Origin: an uncultured Rhodospirillales bacterium
Lineage (GTDB): Bacteria; Pseudomonadota; Alphaproteobacteria; Acetobacterales; Acetobacteraceae
Assembly: GCA_903865895.1 (NCBI GenBank)
Contig: CAIPLM010000375.1
Location: forward strand, 1-41,874
Length of the DNA: 41,874 nt
Direction: 5' to 3'
Shown: in pieces, positions 25,977-35,895 of the stretch
Layout of the letters: every line of letters begins with the position of its first letter
Numbering within the stretch: position 1 is the first letter of the stretch
Translations under genes and position numbers: made by a program
Notes under the pieces: generated by a model
What the model was told of the DNA's origin: nothing
Database searches by the model: none
Seen by the model: the letters and a program-made list of their open reading frames with translations, nothing else

Positions 25977-26804
25977 ATGCGCATCGCCCGCTTCTCCCGC
26001 CGCAACCCCACCATCGTGCTCGGCGCGGTGATCCTCGCCGCCGTGGTCCTGGCCGCCCTCGCCGCCCCCTGGATCACCGGCGACCCCGTGCTCCTGATCC
26101 CCGCCGACCGCCTGCTGCCCCCCGGCGCCAAATACTGGCTCGGCACCGACCATCTCGGGCGCGATATCTACGCCCGCACCGTTCACGGCGCCCGCATCTC
26201 GCTGCTCGTCGGCGTCACCGTCGCCGGACTCTCCGTCCTCATCGGCCTCGGCATCGGCCTCGCCGCCGGCTACTGGCGCCGGGTCGACGCCATCGTGATG
26301 CGCTTCATGGATGGGCTGATGGCCATCCCCGCCATCCTGCTCGCCATCGCCCTCGTCTCGCTGAACAAGGCCAGCGTCGGCATCGTCATCATCGCCATCA
26401 CCATCCCCGAAATCCCCCGCGTCGTCCGCCTGGTCCGCTCGGTGGTGCTGACGGTGCGCGAAATGCCCTATATCGAGGCCGCCGTCTCCGGCGGCAGCCG
26501 CGGGCAGAAAATCGTACTGCGCCACATCCTGCCCTCCACCATCGCGCCGCTGATTGTCCAGGCCACCTACATCACCGCCTCGGCCATCCTCATCGAGGCC
26601 GGGCTCTCCTTCCTCGGCGCCGGCGTGCCGCCGGAAATCCCCACCTGGGGCAACATGATCGCCCAATCCCGCCTCTTCGTCGCCCGCGCGCCCTGGACGG
26701 TGTTCGCCCCCGGCACCGCGCTTGCCATGGTGATCCTCGCCGTCAACCTGGTCGGCGACGGGCTGCGTGACTTCCTCGACGTCCGCCTCGCGAGGCGGAT
26801 GTGA
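25977..26804 (+). CDS. ABC permease, DppC/OppC type (module 2)
   Basis: 275-residue partner permease. The first helix (about 13-31) precedes [24 protein letters not shown], the family hallmark. The EAA loop reads [26 protein letters not shown], followed by [27 protein letters not shown] and the C-terminal [19 protein letters not shown]. It lies one base after the DppB-type stop and two bases before the ATPase ATG, within a tightly packed operon. Confidence 0.95.
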   Translation: MRIARFSRRNPTIVLGAVILAAVVLAALAAPWITGDPVLLIPADRLLPPGAKYWLGTDHLGRDIYARTVHGARISLLVGVTVAGLSVLIGLGIGLAAGYWRRVDAIVMRFMDGLMAIPAILLAIALVSLNKASVGIVIIAITIPEIPRVVRLVRSVVLTVREMPYIEAAVSGGSRGQKIVLRHILPSTIAPLIVQATYITASAILIEAGLSFLGAGVPPEIPTWGNMIAQSRLFVARAPWTVFAPGTALAMVILAVNLVGDGLRDFLDVRLARRM

Positions 26805-26806
26805 CC

Positions 26807-27783
<977 letters not shown>

Positions 27784-27787
<4 letters not shown>

Positions 27788-28761
27788 GCGAGCCGGTCGC
27801 CTCGGTCAGCGGCCTGACGAAACACTTCCCCGTCCGCCGCGGCCTGTTGCAGCGCACCGTCGCCATGGTCCGCGCCGTCGATGGCGTCAGCCTCGATATC
27901 GCGCCCGGCGAAACCCTCTGCCTGGTCGGCGAATCCGGCTGCGGCAAATCCACCGTCGGCCGCCTCATCCTCCGCCTCATGGAACCCACCGCCGGCACCA
28001 TTCGCCTCCGCGGCACCGACGTCACCCACCTCGGTGACGCCGCCATGCGCCCCCATCGCCGTCACGCCCAGATGGTCTTCCAGGACCCCTACGCCTCGCT
28101 CAACCCCCGCCTCACCGTTGGCACCATCGTCGGCGAACCACTGGAAAACTACGGCGATCTCGACAAACAGGCCCGCACCGACAAAGTCGCCGCCCTACTG
28201 GAACGCGTCGGCCTCCGCGCCGACACCATGCGCCGCTACGCCTTCGAATTCTCCGGCGGCCAACGCCAACGCCTCGGCATCGCCCGCGCCCTCGCCCTCG
28301 ATCCCGGCCTGATCGTCGCCGACGAAGCCGTCTCCGCCCTCGATGTCTCCGTCCAGGCTCAAGTCCTCAACCTGCTGATGGACCTCCAGGAAGAACGCGG
28401 CCTCGCCTTCCTCTTCATCTCCCACGACCTCGGCGTCGTCGAACACATCGGCCACCGCATCGCCGTCATGTACCTCGGCGAAATCGTCGAAATCGCCCCA
28501 AAAACCGCGATCTTCGCCCGCCCCATCCACCCCTACACCGAAGCCCTCATCGCCGCCGCCCCCATCGCCGATCCCCGCGCCCGCACCGATCGCATCGTGC
28601 TCGAAGGCGACATCCCCAGCCCCATGAACCCGCCACCGGGCTGCCGCTTCCACACCCGCTGCCCCATCGCGGTGGCTAAATGCCGCGAGAGTGCGCCCCC
28701 CTTGCGGGAAATCGCCCCGGGGCACGCGGTCGCCTGCCATCTCCGGAGCGGCGGAAGTTAA
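27784..28761 (+). CDS. ABC ATPase, DppF/OppF type (module 2)
   Basis: 325-residue cytoplasmic ATPase. Walker [11 protein letters not shown]-loop [12 protein letters not shown], signature FSGGQRQR, Walker [13 protein letters not shown] (Glu kept, Ala in place of the usual Pro), switch FISHDLGV. The C-terminal extension [15 protein letters not shown]...ACH again has four cysteines. It closes the module 2 operon. Its stop overlaps the stop of the convergent molybdenum hydroxylase gene by a few bases (TTAA), leaving no room for an intergenic terminator. Confidence 0.95.
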
Positions 28762-31079
28762 CCCCGTCCCGCCGCCTGCAAGGCCCGCCACACCGCCTCG
28801 GGCGTGGCCGGCATCTCGATATTGCGCACACCGGCCACGGCCAGCGCGTCCATCAGCGCATTCATCACCGCCGGCGCCCCGCCGGCCGCCCCCGCCTCGC
28901 CGCTACCCTTGATGCCCAGGGGATGCGAAGGAGCGGCGGTTGGCATCGAGATCAGCTCGAGCGACGGCACTTCGTCGGCGCGGGGGATCTGGTAGTCCAT
29001 CAGCGAGCCGGTCAGCATCTGCCCGCCCTCGGCGTCATACACCACGTGCTCGGCGAAGGCCTGGCCGATGCCCTGGGTGACGCCGCCTTGCAGCTGCCCT
29101 TCTAGCAGCAGCGGGTTCAGCACCCGGCCGAAATCATGCAGCATGGTATAGCGCAGGATTTCCCACGCTCCGGTCTCGGCATCCACCTCCACCTCGGCGA
29201 TGTGGCAGCCATTGGGGAAGGTGGGGCCGGAGGGTTTCCAGAACCCGGCACCCTCCAGCATCGCCGGCGCCGCGCCCTGGCCGAGCCGGGCCGCCACCGA
29301 TTGCAGGCCGATGGCGCGATCGGTGCCGACGATGTGGAACTGCCCGTCGATGAACTCGATATCGGCAGGCGCCGCCTCCAGCGCATCGGCGGCAAGCGGC
29401 ATCGCCTTGGCCACCAGGTCATCCGCCGCCAGCGCCAGCGCCGCGCCGGCGATGGGGATGGAGGCCGAGCCGCCGGTGCCGTGGCCGGAGGGGATGCGAT
29501 CGGTATCGCCCTGCACCACGTCGATATCATCGGGGTCGATACCGAGCCGGTCGGCGATCAGCTGGGCATAGGCGGTCTGATGGCCCTGGCCGTTGGACAT
29601 GGTGCCGACCAGCACCGTCACCCGCCCATCCGCGCGCAGTTCCAGCCAGCCATTCTCCGCCCAGGAACCGGCGACGCGCTCGCAGTAATGCGCCCAGCCG
29701 AGCCCGCGCAGCTTGCCCGCCTCTTTCGCCGCCGCGCGCCGGGCCGGGAACCCCGCGTAATCCGCCCGCGCCAGAGCGGCGTCGAGCATGGCCGGGAAAT
29801 CGCCGCTGTCATATTTCAGGCCGAGCCCGGTCTGGTAGGGCATCTCGTCCGGCCGCAGCAGGTTCTTCCGCCGCAGTTCTAGCTTGTCGACGCCGAGTTC
29901 GCGCGCCGCGTGATCCACCGCGCGCTCCAGCAGAAACACCGCCTCCGGCCGCCCGGCGCCACGATACACCTCGGTGGGCGAGGTATGGGTGAACACCCCG
30001 GTCACCGCGGTATGGATCGCCGGGAAACGATAGACGCCCGCCAGCGCCGGCATGTTGGAGGTCGGCGAGAGCTGGCCCTTGGGCGCGAGATAGGCCCCCA
30101 CCGCCGCCGTCGAGGTCACGCGCAGTGCGAGGAACCGGTGCTCGGCATCGAGCGCGATCTCGGCGGAGTAGACGTTGTCACGGGCGTGGTAGTCGGTGAG
30201 GAACCCGTCGGCCCGCTCGCCCATCCAGGCCACCGTCCGCCCAGTGCGCCGCGCCGCCCACAGCACCAGAATTTGCTCGGGATACAGCGCGTTCTTGATG
30301 CCAAAGGAGCCGCCGACATCGGCGGTGAGGATACGGAAACGGTCCTCCGGCTCATGGAACACCGAGTTCGCCAGCGCCTCCTTCAGCCCATGCGGCATCT
30401 GCGTTGGGGTGGAGAGGATGTAGCGCCCGCCCTCATAGCTGCCGATGGCGCCGCGGGTCTCCATCGAGGCGACATGGATGCGCGGGTTGGAGGTATCGAG
30501 CCGCGTGACATGCGCGGCCGCGGCGAAGGCCGCATCAACGGCGGCCTTGTCGCCGGCCGACCAGCGGAAACACACGTTATCCGCGGCCTCCGCCCACACC
30601 GGCGGCGTGCCGGGATCGGCGGCATGCGCGGTGTTGGTGGCGGAAGGCAGCGTGTCGTATTCGATCTCCACCAGCTCGGCGGCATCGCGCGCCGCATCCA
30701 GGCTATCGGCCACCACGATCGCCACGCTGTCGCCGACGAAGCGGACCACCTCACGCGCCAGCGCAGGATGCTCGGGGCGGAAGCGGAAGCCGGCGCTATC
30801 GGGCGTGCCGGGGAACTTGATGAGGTCACTGCCGGAGGGAATGCCGCCCAACCCGTCCGCCGCGTAGTCCGCCCCGGTGAGCACCGCCAGCACGCCCGGC
30901 AGCGCCATGGCGGCTGATATGTCGATGGCGACGATGCGGGCATGGGCGTGCGGGCTGCGGATCACCACCGCGCGGGCCATGTCCGGCGTGATCATGTCCT
31001 CGGTGAACCGCCCCCGCCCGGTGAGGAGGCTGACATCCTCCTTGCGGCGCAGCGGCTGGCCGAATGCGTTGCTTCCCAT
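28758..31079 (-). CDS. xanthine dehydrogenase-family molybdenum-binding large subunit (CoxL/CutL-like)
   Basis: 773-residue large subunit of a molybdenum hydroxylase. The N-terminal Ald_Xan_dh_C hammerhead domain starts with [22 protein letters not shown]. The cofactor-binding domain shows [54 protein letters not shown] and, near the end, [14 protein letters not shown] with the catalytic Glu at about 728. The active-site loop reads VYRGAGR, not the AYRCSFR of true aerobic CO dehydrogenase, so an aldehyde or N-heterocycle/aromatic substrate is more likely. No FAD-binding (CoxM) or 2Fe-2S (CoxS) subunit gene is next to it. The start at 31077-31079 (MGSNAFGQ) gives the standard N-terminus; an open extension upstream overlaps the divergent transporter gene and is not plausible. 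Confidence 0.94.
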   Translation of the reverse strand: MGSNAFGQPLRRKEDVSLLTGRGRFTEDMITPDMARAVVIRSPHAHARIVAIDISAAMALPGVLAVLTGADYAADGLGGIPSGSDLIKFPGTPDSAGFRFRPEHPALAREVVRFVGDSVAIVVADSLDAARDAAELVEIEYDTLPSATNTAHAADPGTPPVWAEAADNVCFRWSAGDKAAVDAAFAAAAHVTRLDTSNPRIHVASMETRGAIGSYEGGRYILSTPTQMPHGLKEALANSVFHEPEDRFRILTADVGGSFGIKNALYPEQILVLWAARRTGRTVAWMGERADGFLTDYHARDNVYSAEIALDAEHRFLALRVTSTAAVGAYLAPKGQLSPTSNMPALAGVYRFPAIHTAVTGVFTHTSPTEVYRGAGRPEAVFLLERAVDHAARELGVDKLELRRKNLLRPDEMPYQTGLGLKYDSGDFPAMLDAALARADYAGFPARRAAAKEAGKLRGLGWAHYCERVAGSWAENGWLELRADGRVTVLVGTMSNGQGHQTAYAQLIADRLGIDPDDIDVVQGDTDRIPSGHGTGGSASIPIAGAALALAADDLVAKAMPLAADALEAAPADIEFIDGQFHIVGTDRAIGLQSVAARLGQGAAPAMLEGAGFWKPSGPTFPNGCHIAEVEVDAETGAWEILRYTMLHDFGRVLNPLLLEGQLQGGVTQGIGQAFAEHVVYDAEGGQMLTGSLMDYQIPRADEVPSLELISMPTAAPSHPLGIKGSGEAGAAGGAPAVMNALMDALAVAGVRNIEMPATPEAVWRALQAAGRG

Positions 31080-31206
31080 GCGAACTCCCAAGATGACGTC
31101 TAGCCGACTCCGGGCGAGACGCTGGCATGGCCGGCCGATACGGCCTAGATCAAAATTTCGCGCCGCGGCCCTTTCGCACCGATGCCGCGCGTCCTGCGGA
31201 GGAGCC

Positions 31207-32877
31207 ATGTCGGCCACCAGCCTGCTGATCGATCTCATCGGCCATGTCGTGCTGCTGCTGTGGGGCGCGCGCATGGTGCAGACCGGGATCGTGCGGGCCT
31301 TCGGCTCGGACCTCCGCCGCCTGCTCGGCAAGGGACTGCGCAACCCCTTCCTGGCGCTGGCCGCCGGCATCGGGGTGACGGCGCTGCTGCAAAGCTCGAC
31401 CGCGACCGCCCTGATGGTCACCTCCTTCGCTGCGGGAGGGCTGGTCTCGCTGGTGCCGGGGCTGGCGGTGATGCTCGGCGCCAATATCGGCACGGCCTTG
31501 GTGGTGAAGGCGCTCACCTTCGATCTCGCCTGGCTTTCCCCGGTGGCGCTCACCGCCGGCTACATCGCGTTCAAGCGCGGCGGGCGCGAGGGGGCGAAGA
31601 ACGGGCGGCTGCAGAATCTCGGTCGCGTCGGCATGGGGCTCGGGCTGATGCTGCTGGCGCTGCACATGCTGGTGGAGGCGATGCAGCCGGCCGAGGCGGC
31701 GCCGCTGCTGCGCGCGCTGATGCAGTCGCTGACCGCCGAGCCGGTGTTCGATATCGCGCTGGCCGCCCTGCTCACCTTCGCCGCCCATTCCTCGGTCGCG
31801 GTGATGCTGATGATCGTGCCGATGGCCGCCTCGGGGGTGGTGACCCCGGCAGCCGCCTTCGCCCTCGTGCTGGGTGCCAATCTCGGCTCCACCATCCCGC
31901 CGCTGATCGCCGCCGGGAGTGACCCGGTGGCGCGCCGCCTGCCGCTCGGGAACCTGCTGTTCCGCGCCATTGGCTGCCTCGCCGCGCTGCCCTTCCTGCC
32001 CGCGCTCGCCACCCAGTTCGCCCGCATCACGCCCTGGCCCGGGGCGCAGGCGGTGGATTTCCACATCGCCTTCAACGTCGTGCTCGCCATCCCCCTGGTC
32101 TTCCTGCTGCAACCCGCCGCCGCCCTGCTCACCCGCCTGCTGCCCGCCGCCCCCGTCGCCGATGATCCGGGCCGGCCGCTCTACTTGCAGGAAACCGCGG
32201 TCGAGACCCCCTATCTCGCTTTGTCCAACGCCGCCCGCGAGGCGCTGCGCATGGGCGATTTCGTCGAGACCATGATGCGCCGCTACCTCGACGTCATCAC
32301 GTCAGGCGATCGCGCCGCCGCTGAGGAGGCGATGCGCCTGGGCAAGCCGCTCGACCGCTTGCAGGACGCGATCAAGACCTACCTCACCCGCATCCCCGCC
32401 GACGACCTCGCCGAGCAGGACCGCAAGCGGATGCGGGTGATCCTGGAATTCGTCGTCAATCTAGGCCATGCCGGGGACATTCTGGAGAGCAGCATCGGCC
32501 AGATCGCCCGCCGCAAAGCCAAGCAGCATTTCACCCCCACTGCAGCCGACCAGGCGGACCTCACCGCCTTCCACGCCACGCTGCTCGAGGACATGGCCCT
32601 CGCGCTGAGCACCTTCATCGCCGAGGACCCCCGCGGCGCCCACACGCTGGTGGCGGCCAAGCGCCGCATGTCCGAGCAGGAGCGGGTGGTGACGCGCGAT
32701 CACCTCGCGCGGCTGGAGTCCGAGCGGCCGGGCGCGTTGGAGGCGAGCGCCCTGCACCTCGCCGCGCTGCGCGATCTCAAGCGCATCAACTCCCACCTCG
32801 CGGCCGTCGGCTACGCGGTGCTGGAGCAGGCGCCGAGCCCCAGCGAGGGAAGCGGCAGCGAAGGCAGCGAGGCGTAG
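31207..32877 (+). CDS. Na/Pi-cotransporter family protein with C-terminal PhoU-like domain
   Basis: 556-residue membrane protein. Two inverted Na_Pi_cotrans repeats are seen: the first with TALLQSSTATALMVTSFAAGGLV (Q62-S-S) and the second with FAAHSSVAVMLMIVPMAASGVV, where His194 replaces the Gln of the QSS motif. GANIGTALVVKAL and GANLGSTIPPLIAAG are the matching re-entrant loops. About eight hydrophobic spans end near residue 315, followed by a cytoplasmic helical PhoU-like domain to about 545 and a Ser/Glu/Gly tail. It resembles YjbB/NptA proteins, which move phosphate (outward in E. coli YjbB). GGAGG lies five bases upstream of the ATG. It begins a co-directional block with eipB, pyrD and a HAD phosphatase. 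Confidence 0.93.
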   Translation: MSATSLLIDLIGHVVLLLWGARMVQTGIVRAFGSDLRRLLGKGLRNPFLALAAGIGVTALLQSSTATALMVTSFAAGGLVSLVPGLAVMLGANIGTALVVKALTFDLAWLSPVALTAGYIAFKRGGREGAKNGRLQNLGRVGMGLGLMLLALHMLVEAMQPAEAAPLLRALMQSLTAEPVFDIALAALLTFAAHSSVAVMLMIVPMAASGVVTPAAAFALVLGANLGSTIPPLIAAGSDPVARRLPLGNLLFRAIGCLAALPFLPALATQFARITPWPGAQAVDFHIAFNVVLAIPLVFLLQPAAALLTRLLPAAPVADDPGRPLYLQETAVETPYLALSNAAREALRMGDFVETMMRRYLDVITSGDRAAAEEAMRLGKPLDRLQDAIKTYLTRIPADDLAEQDRKRMRVILEFVVNLGHAGDILESSIGQIARRKAKQHFTPTAADQADLTAFHATLLEDMALALSTFIAEDPRGAHTLVAAKRRMSEQERVVTRDHLARLESERPGALEASALHLAALRDLKRINSHLAAVGYAVLEQAPSPSEGSGSEGSEA

Positions 32878-32943
32878 AGCGCATCCTTCCAAACCCCGCC
32901 CGTTGTTCCTATGTAGGGCATGTTCATCCGGAGTCCGTCGGGC

Positions 32944-33717
32944 ATGAAGGCTCGCATCGTCACCATCGCCGCCCTGCTGTTCTCGCTCATGATCGGGGCG
33001 GCGGCGGCCGAAATCGCCGCGCACCGTGCGCTCTACGAGCTGAGCCTGGCCCATGCCCGCGGCGACATCCAGGCCGCCACCGGCACCATGGCCTATGAGG
33101 TAACGGATGCCTGCGAGGGCTGGGTGGTGCACCAACGCCTGGCGATGACGCTCACCAACGGCGACGGCCAGGATATCGACATGCTGTCGGACTACACTAC
33201 CTATGAGAGCAAGGACGGCAGCGAGCTGCGCTTCCGCTCCCGCCAGACCACCGATGGCGCGGTAACCAGCGAAGTGGTGGGTGAGGCGCGCATGGGCCCC
33301 AATGGCGGCGAGGCGGTCTACACCCTGCCCGAGGCTACCACCAAGAAGCTCGCGCCGCGCACCCTGTTCCCCAACGCCCATACCGAGGCGCTGCTGAAGG
33401 CGGCCGCCGCCGGCAAGAAATTTATCGAAATGCCGCTGTTCGACGGCACCGGCGCCGATGGCGCGCAGGACAGCTCGGTGGCGATCGCCAGCTGGACCGG
33501 CCCCGCCGCCTCGAAATGGCCGGAGCTCGCCACCCTCTCCAGCGGCCGCGTGCATGTCGCCTTTTTCGACCAGGCAGCCGGCACCCAGCAGCCGGAATAC
33601 GAGGTGACCATGCGCTACTGGGACAATGGCGTGGCCGATGACCTGCTGATGGATTTCGGTGATTTTTCGATGCGCGGCAAAATGAGCAACTTCGTACTGG
33701 GGAAAAAGGGGTGCTGA
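32944..33717 (+). CDS. eipB: EipB-like periplasmic cell-envelope integrity protein (DUF1849)
   Basis: 257 residues with a Sec signal peptide (KARIVTIAALLFSLMIGAAAAE, cleavage near 22). The mature start IAAHRALYELSLAHARGDIQAATGTMAYEVTDACEGWVV is the DUF1849 pattern. C57 and the C-terminal C257 match in position the two cysteines that form the disulfide in Brucella EipB, a beta-spiral protein needed for envelope stress resistance in Alphaproteobacteria. The ATG at 32944 gives a clean signal peptide; an in-frame ATG eight codons earlier is possible. It lies 66 bp after the transporter gene and 19 bp before pyrD. Identification rests on recalled family pattern, without alignment. Confidence 0.85.
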   Translation: MKARIVTIAALLFSLMIGAAAAEIAAHRALYELSLAHARGDIQAATGTMAYEVTDACEGWVVHQRLAMTLTNGDGQDIDMLSDYTTYESKDGSELRFRSRQTTDGAVTSEVVGEARMGPNGGEAVYTLPEATTKKLAPRTLFPNAHTEALLKAAAAGKKFIEMPLFDGTGADGAQDSSVAIASWTGPAASKWPELATLSSGRVHVAFFDQAAGTQQPEYEVTMRYWDNGVADDLLMDFGDFSMRGKMSNFVLGKKGC

Positions 33718-33736
33718 TCCGCGCCGCCCGTCACCG

Positions 33737-34786
33737 GTGACGCCCGGTCTCGCCGGGCTCGCCATGCCCGCCTTGCGCCTGCTCGATCCCGAGCGGGCGC
33801 ACCGCATCGCCATCCGCGCCCTCGCCGCCGGCCTCGGCGGGCAGGACCGCACAAGCGATGATCCGCGCCTCGCGGTCAGTGCCATGGGGCTGCGCTTCGC
33901 CAACCCGATCGGCCTCGCCGCCGGGTTCGACAAGAACGCCGAGGCGGTGAACGGCCTCGCCCGGCTCGGCTTCGGCCTGATCGAGGCCGGCACCGTCACG
34001 CCGCGGCCGCAGGTGGGCAACCCCAAGCCGCGCCTGTTCCGCCTCACCGAGGACCGCGCGGTGATCAACCGCATGGGCTTCAATAATGACGGGCTCGCGG
34101 TCTACCTCGCCAATCTCCGCCGCTACCGCCGCGGCGCGGTGCCGGTCGGCGCCAATGTCGGCATCAACAAGGACAGCACCACCCCGGAGCAGGATTATCC
34201 GGCGCTGATCGGCGCGGTGGCTCCGCTGGCCGACTACATCGTCATCAACGTCTCCTCGCCCAACACGCCCGGCTTGCGCGATCTCCAGGGCGAGGCCCGG
34301 CTGCGCGCCATCCTCGACGCGGTGAACGCTTCCGTACCCTCCCGCCCGCCCTTGCTGGTGAAAGTCGCGCCCGATCTCGCGCCGGAGGGGCTGGAAGGCG
34401 TCGTCGAGGCCTGCGTGGCCGCGGGGGTGGATGGGCTGATCGTCTCCAACACCACCATCTCCCGCCCACCCGGCCTGCGCTCGCCGCTGGCAACCCAGGC
34501 CGGCGGCCTCTCCGGCCGGCCGCTCTTCGCGCTCTCCACCGAGATGCTGCGCCGCGCCGCCCGCCTCGCCAACGGCCGCCTCACCCTGATCGGCGCCGGC
34601 GGCGTCGCCAGCGGGGCGGATGCACTAGCAAAACTGCGCGCCGGGGCCTCCCTGGTGCAGCTCTATTCCGCCATCGCCTATGAGGGGCCGGGCATCGTCC
34701 CCCGCCTCAGGCGCGAACTCCTTGCCGCCCTCACCAAAGAGGGCTTCGCCACCGTCTCCGAGGCGATCGGGGCCGATCTTCGTTGA
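33737..34786 (+). CDS. pyrD: dihydroorotate dehydrogenase (quinone), class 2
   Basis: 349 residues; oxidises dihydroorotate to orotate with electrons passed to membrane ubiquinone, the fourth step of UMP synthesis. Class 2 marks are an N-terminal amphipathic extension ending LLDPERAHRIAIRAL, the FMN-site PIGLAAGFDKNAE (57-69), GTVTPRPQVGNPKPRLFRL, INRMGFNNDG, and NVSSPNTPGLR with catalytic base S174. The C-terminal phosphate site is IGAGGVASGADALAKLRAGASLVQLYS. The start is a GTG at 33737, giving the right extension length; the ATG at 33764 would shorten it. The stop overlaps a possible TTG start of the next gene. Confidence 0.96.
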   Translation: MTPGLAGLAMPALRLLDPERAHRIAIRALAAGLGGQDRTSDDPRLAVSAMGLRFANPIGLAAGFDKNAEAVNGLARLGFGLIEAGTVTPRPQVGNPKPRLFRLTEDRAVINRMGFNNDGLAVYLANLRRYRRGAVPVGANVGINKDSTTPEQDYPALIGAVAPLADYIVINVSSPNTPGLRDLQGEARLRAILDAVNASVPSRPPLLVKVAPDLAPEGLEGVVEACVAAGVDGLIVSNTTISRPPGLRSPLATQAGGLSGRPLFALSTEMLRRAARLANGRLTLIGAGGVASGADALAKLRAGASLVQLYSAIAYEGPGIVPRLRRELLAALTKEGFATVSEAIGADLR

Positions 34787-34791
34787 GCACC

Positions 34792-35643
34792 ATGCAGCAT
34801 CTGACCCATTTCGCCGGCCTCGCGGCCGAGTACGACGGCTTCATCCTCGATCTCTGGGGCGTGATCCATGACGGCGTGAACCCCTATCCCGGCGCGGTGA
34901 AGTGCCTCGAACACCTCCGCGCCGCCGGCAAGCGGGTGGTGCTGCTCTCCAATGCGCCGCGCCGGGCCCACGTGGCGCAGGCGGGCATGCGCGGCATGGG
35001 CATCCCCGACGACCTCTACACCGGCATCCTGACCAGCGGCGAGGCGACCTATCTCGCGCTGCGTGACCGCACCTCCCCCTTCTTCGCCGGGCTCGGCAAA
35101 CGCGTCTTCCATCTCGGCCCGGAGCGCGACCGCAACGTGATCGAGGGTCTCGATCTTCATCGCGTCGAGACCCCGGCCGATGCCGATTTCGTGCTGAACA
35201 CCGGGCCGGACGACCTCGGCAGCGCCACCGACATCGCATCCTGGGAACCCCTCCTGCGCGACTGCCTCGCGGCGGGTCTGCCGATGATCTGCGCCAACCC
35301 CGATCTCGAGGTGATCCGCGGCGGCAACCGGCTGATCTGCGCCGGCGCCCTCACCGAGCGCTACGAGGCCTTCGGCGGCCAGGCCGTGTGGATCGGCAAG
35401 CCGGACCTCGCGGTCTACACCCATGTGATGCGCATCCTCGACATGGACCGCACCCGGGTGCTGGCGGTCGGCGACGCCCTGCGCACCGATATCGCCGGCG
35501 CCAAGACGGCGGGTATCGCCTCCTGCTGGGTGCTCGGCGGCATTCACGGCGAGGAGCTGGGCAATGATCAAGCCCGCATCGAGGCCGCCGCCAGCGAGGC
35601 CGGCCTCGCGCCACGTGCCTGCCTGCCGTCCTTCGTCTGGTAA
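34792..35643 (+). CDS. HAD-superfamily class IIA hydrolase (TIGR01459-type)
   Basis: 283 residues. Motif I is ILDLWGVIHDG, with the nucleophile D20 but Trp instead of the usual second Asp at 22, which is characteristic of this subfamily. VVLLSNAPRR is motif II, the lysine is in WIGKPDLAVYTHV, and motif IV is VGDALRTDIAGAKTAGI. A type IIA cap lies between motifs II and III. It is probably a phosphatase of a small sugar or nucleotide-like substrate in the cytoplasm, unassigned. The ATG at 34792 is given; a TTG at 34783 overlapping the pyrD stop would add three residues. It is coupled to pyrD by a gap of five bases or less. Confidence 0.93.
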   Translation: MQHLTHFAGLAAEYDGFILDLWGVIHDGVNPYPGAVKCLEHLRAAGKRVVLLSNAPRRAHVAQAGMRGMGIPDDLYTGILTSGEATYLALRDRTSPFFAGLGKRVFHLGPERDRNVIEGLDLHRVETPADADFVLNTGPDDLGSATDIASWEPLLRDCLAAGLPMICANPDLEVIRGGNRLICAGALTERYEAFGGQAVWIGKPDLAVYTHVMRILDMDRTRVLAVGDALRTDIAGAKTAGIASCWVLGGIHGEELGNDQARIEAAASEAGLAPRACLPSFVW

Positions 35644-35755
35644 TCCGCGAGAGCGGTGGCCGATCTGAGTGGATCAAGGGGTAATCAAATCGTCTGAGAT
35701 CTGTTTCAAGCTGTCTGTCGGATCTGGAGGCCGGCAGCGGGTCGTGCCCGACCTT

Positions 35756-35794
35756 GTGGTGTAGGAGCTGCTCGCGAGCCCGCTCCGACACCAC
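35756..35794. repeat. 13-bp inverted repeat with a nested palindrome
   Basis: GTGGTGTAGGAGC (35756-35768) and GCTCCGACACCAC (35782-35794) match at 12 of 13 positions; the 13-base loop contains the perfect palindrome GCTCGCGAGC (35770-35779). It sits in the 252-bp region between the convergent HAD and MalK-like genes, about 100 bp from each stop. It may end transcription from both sides, but there is no T-tract. A mobile-element remnant is an alternative. The rest of this gap shows no gene. Confidence 0.45.
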
Positions 35795-35895
35795 GCAGTG
35801 TGACACGACCCTGCATGTTCCGATCCCTCAGACTATGGCCCTAGTTTGCCCGAGCGGAGGGAAAACCAACCTTGCCTGCGCATCGCGCCGGGCGG

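Noticed and set aside
28758-31079. Aerobic CO dehydrogenase (coxL form I)
   Set aside because: The active-site loop is VYRGAGR without the AYRCSFR motif, and no coxM or coxS genes are adjacent.
31080-31553. N-terminal extension of the molybdenum hydroxylase large subunit by 158 residues
   Set aside because: It crosses the divergent promoter and the start of the transporter gene and has no similarity to the family; MGSNAFGQ is the standard start.
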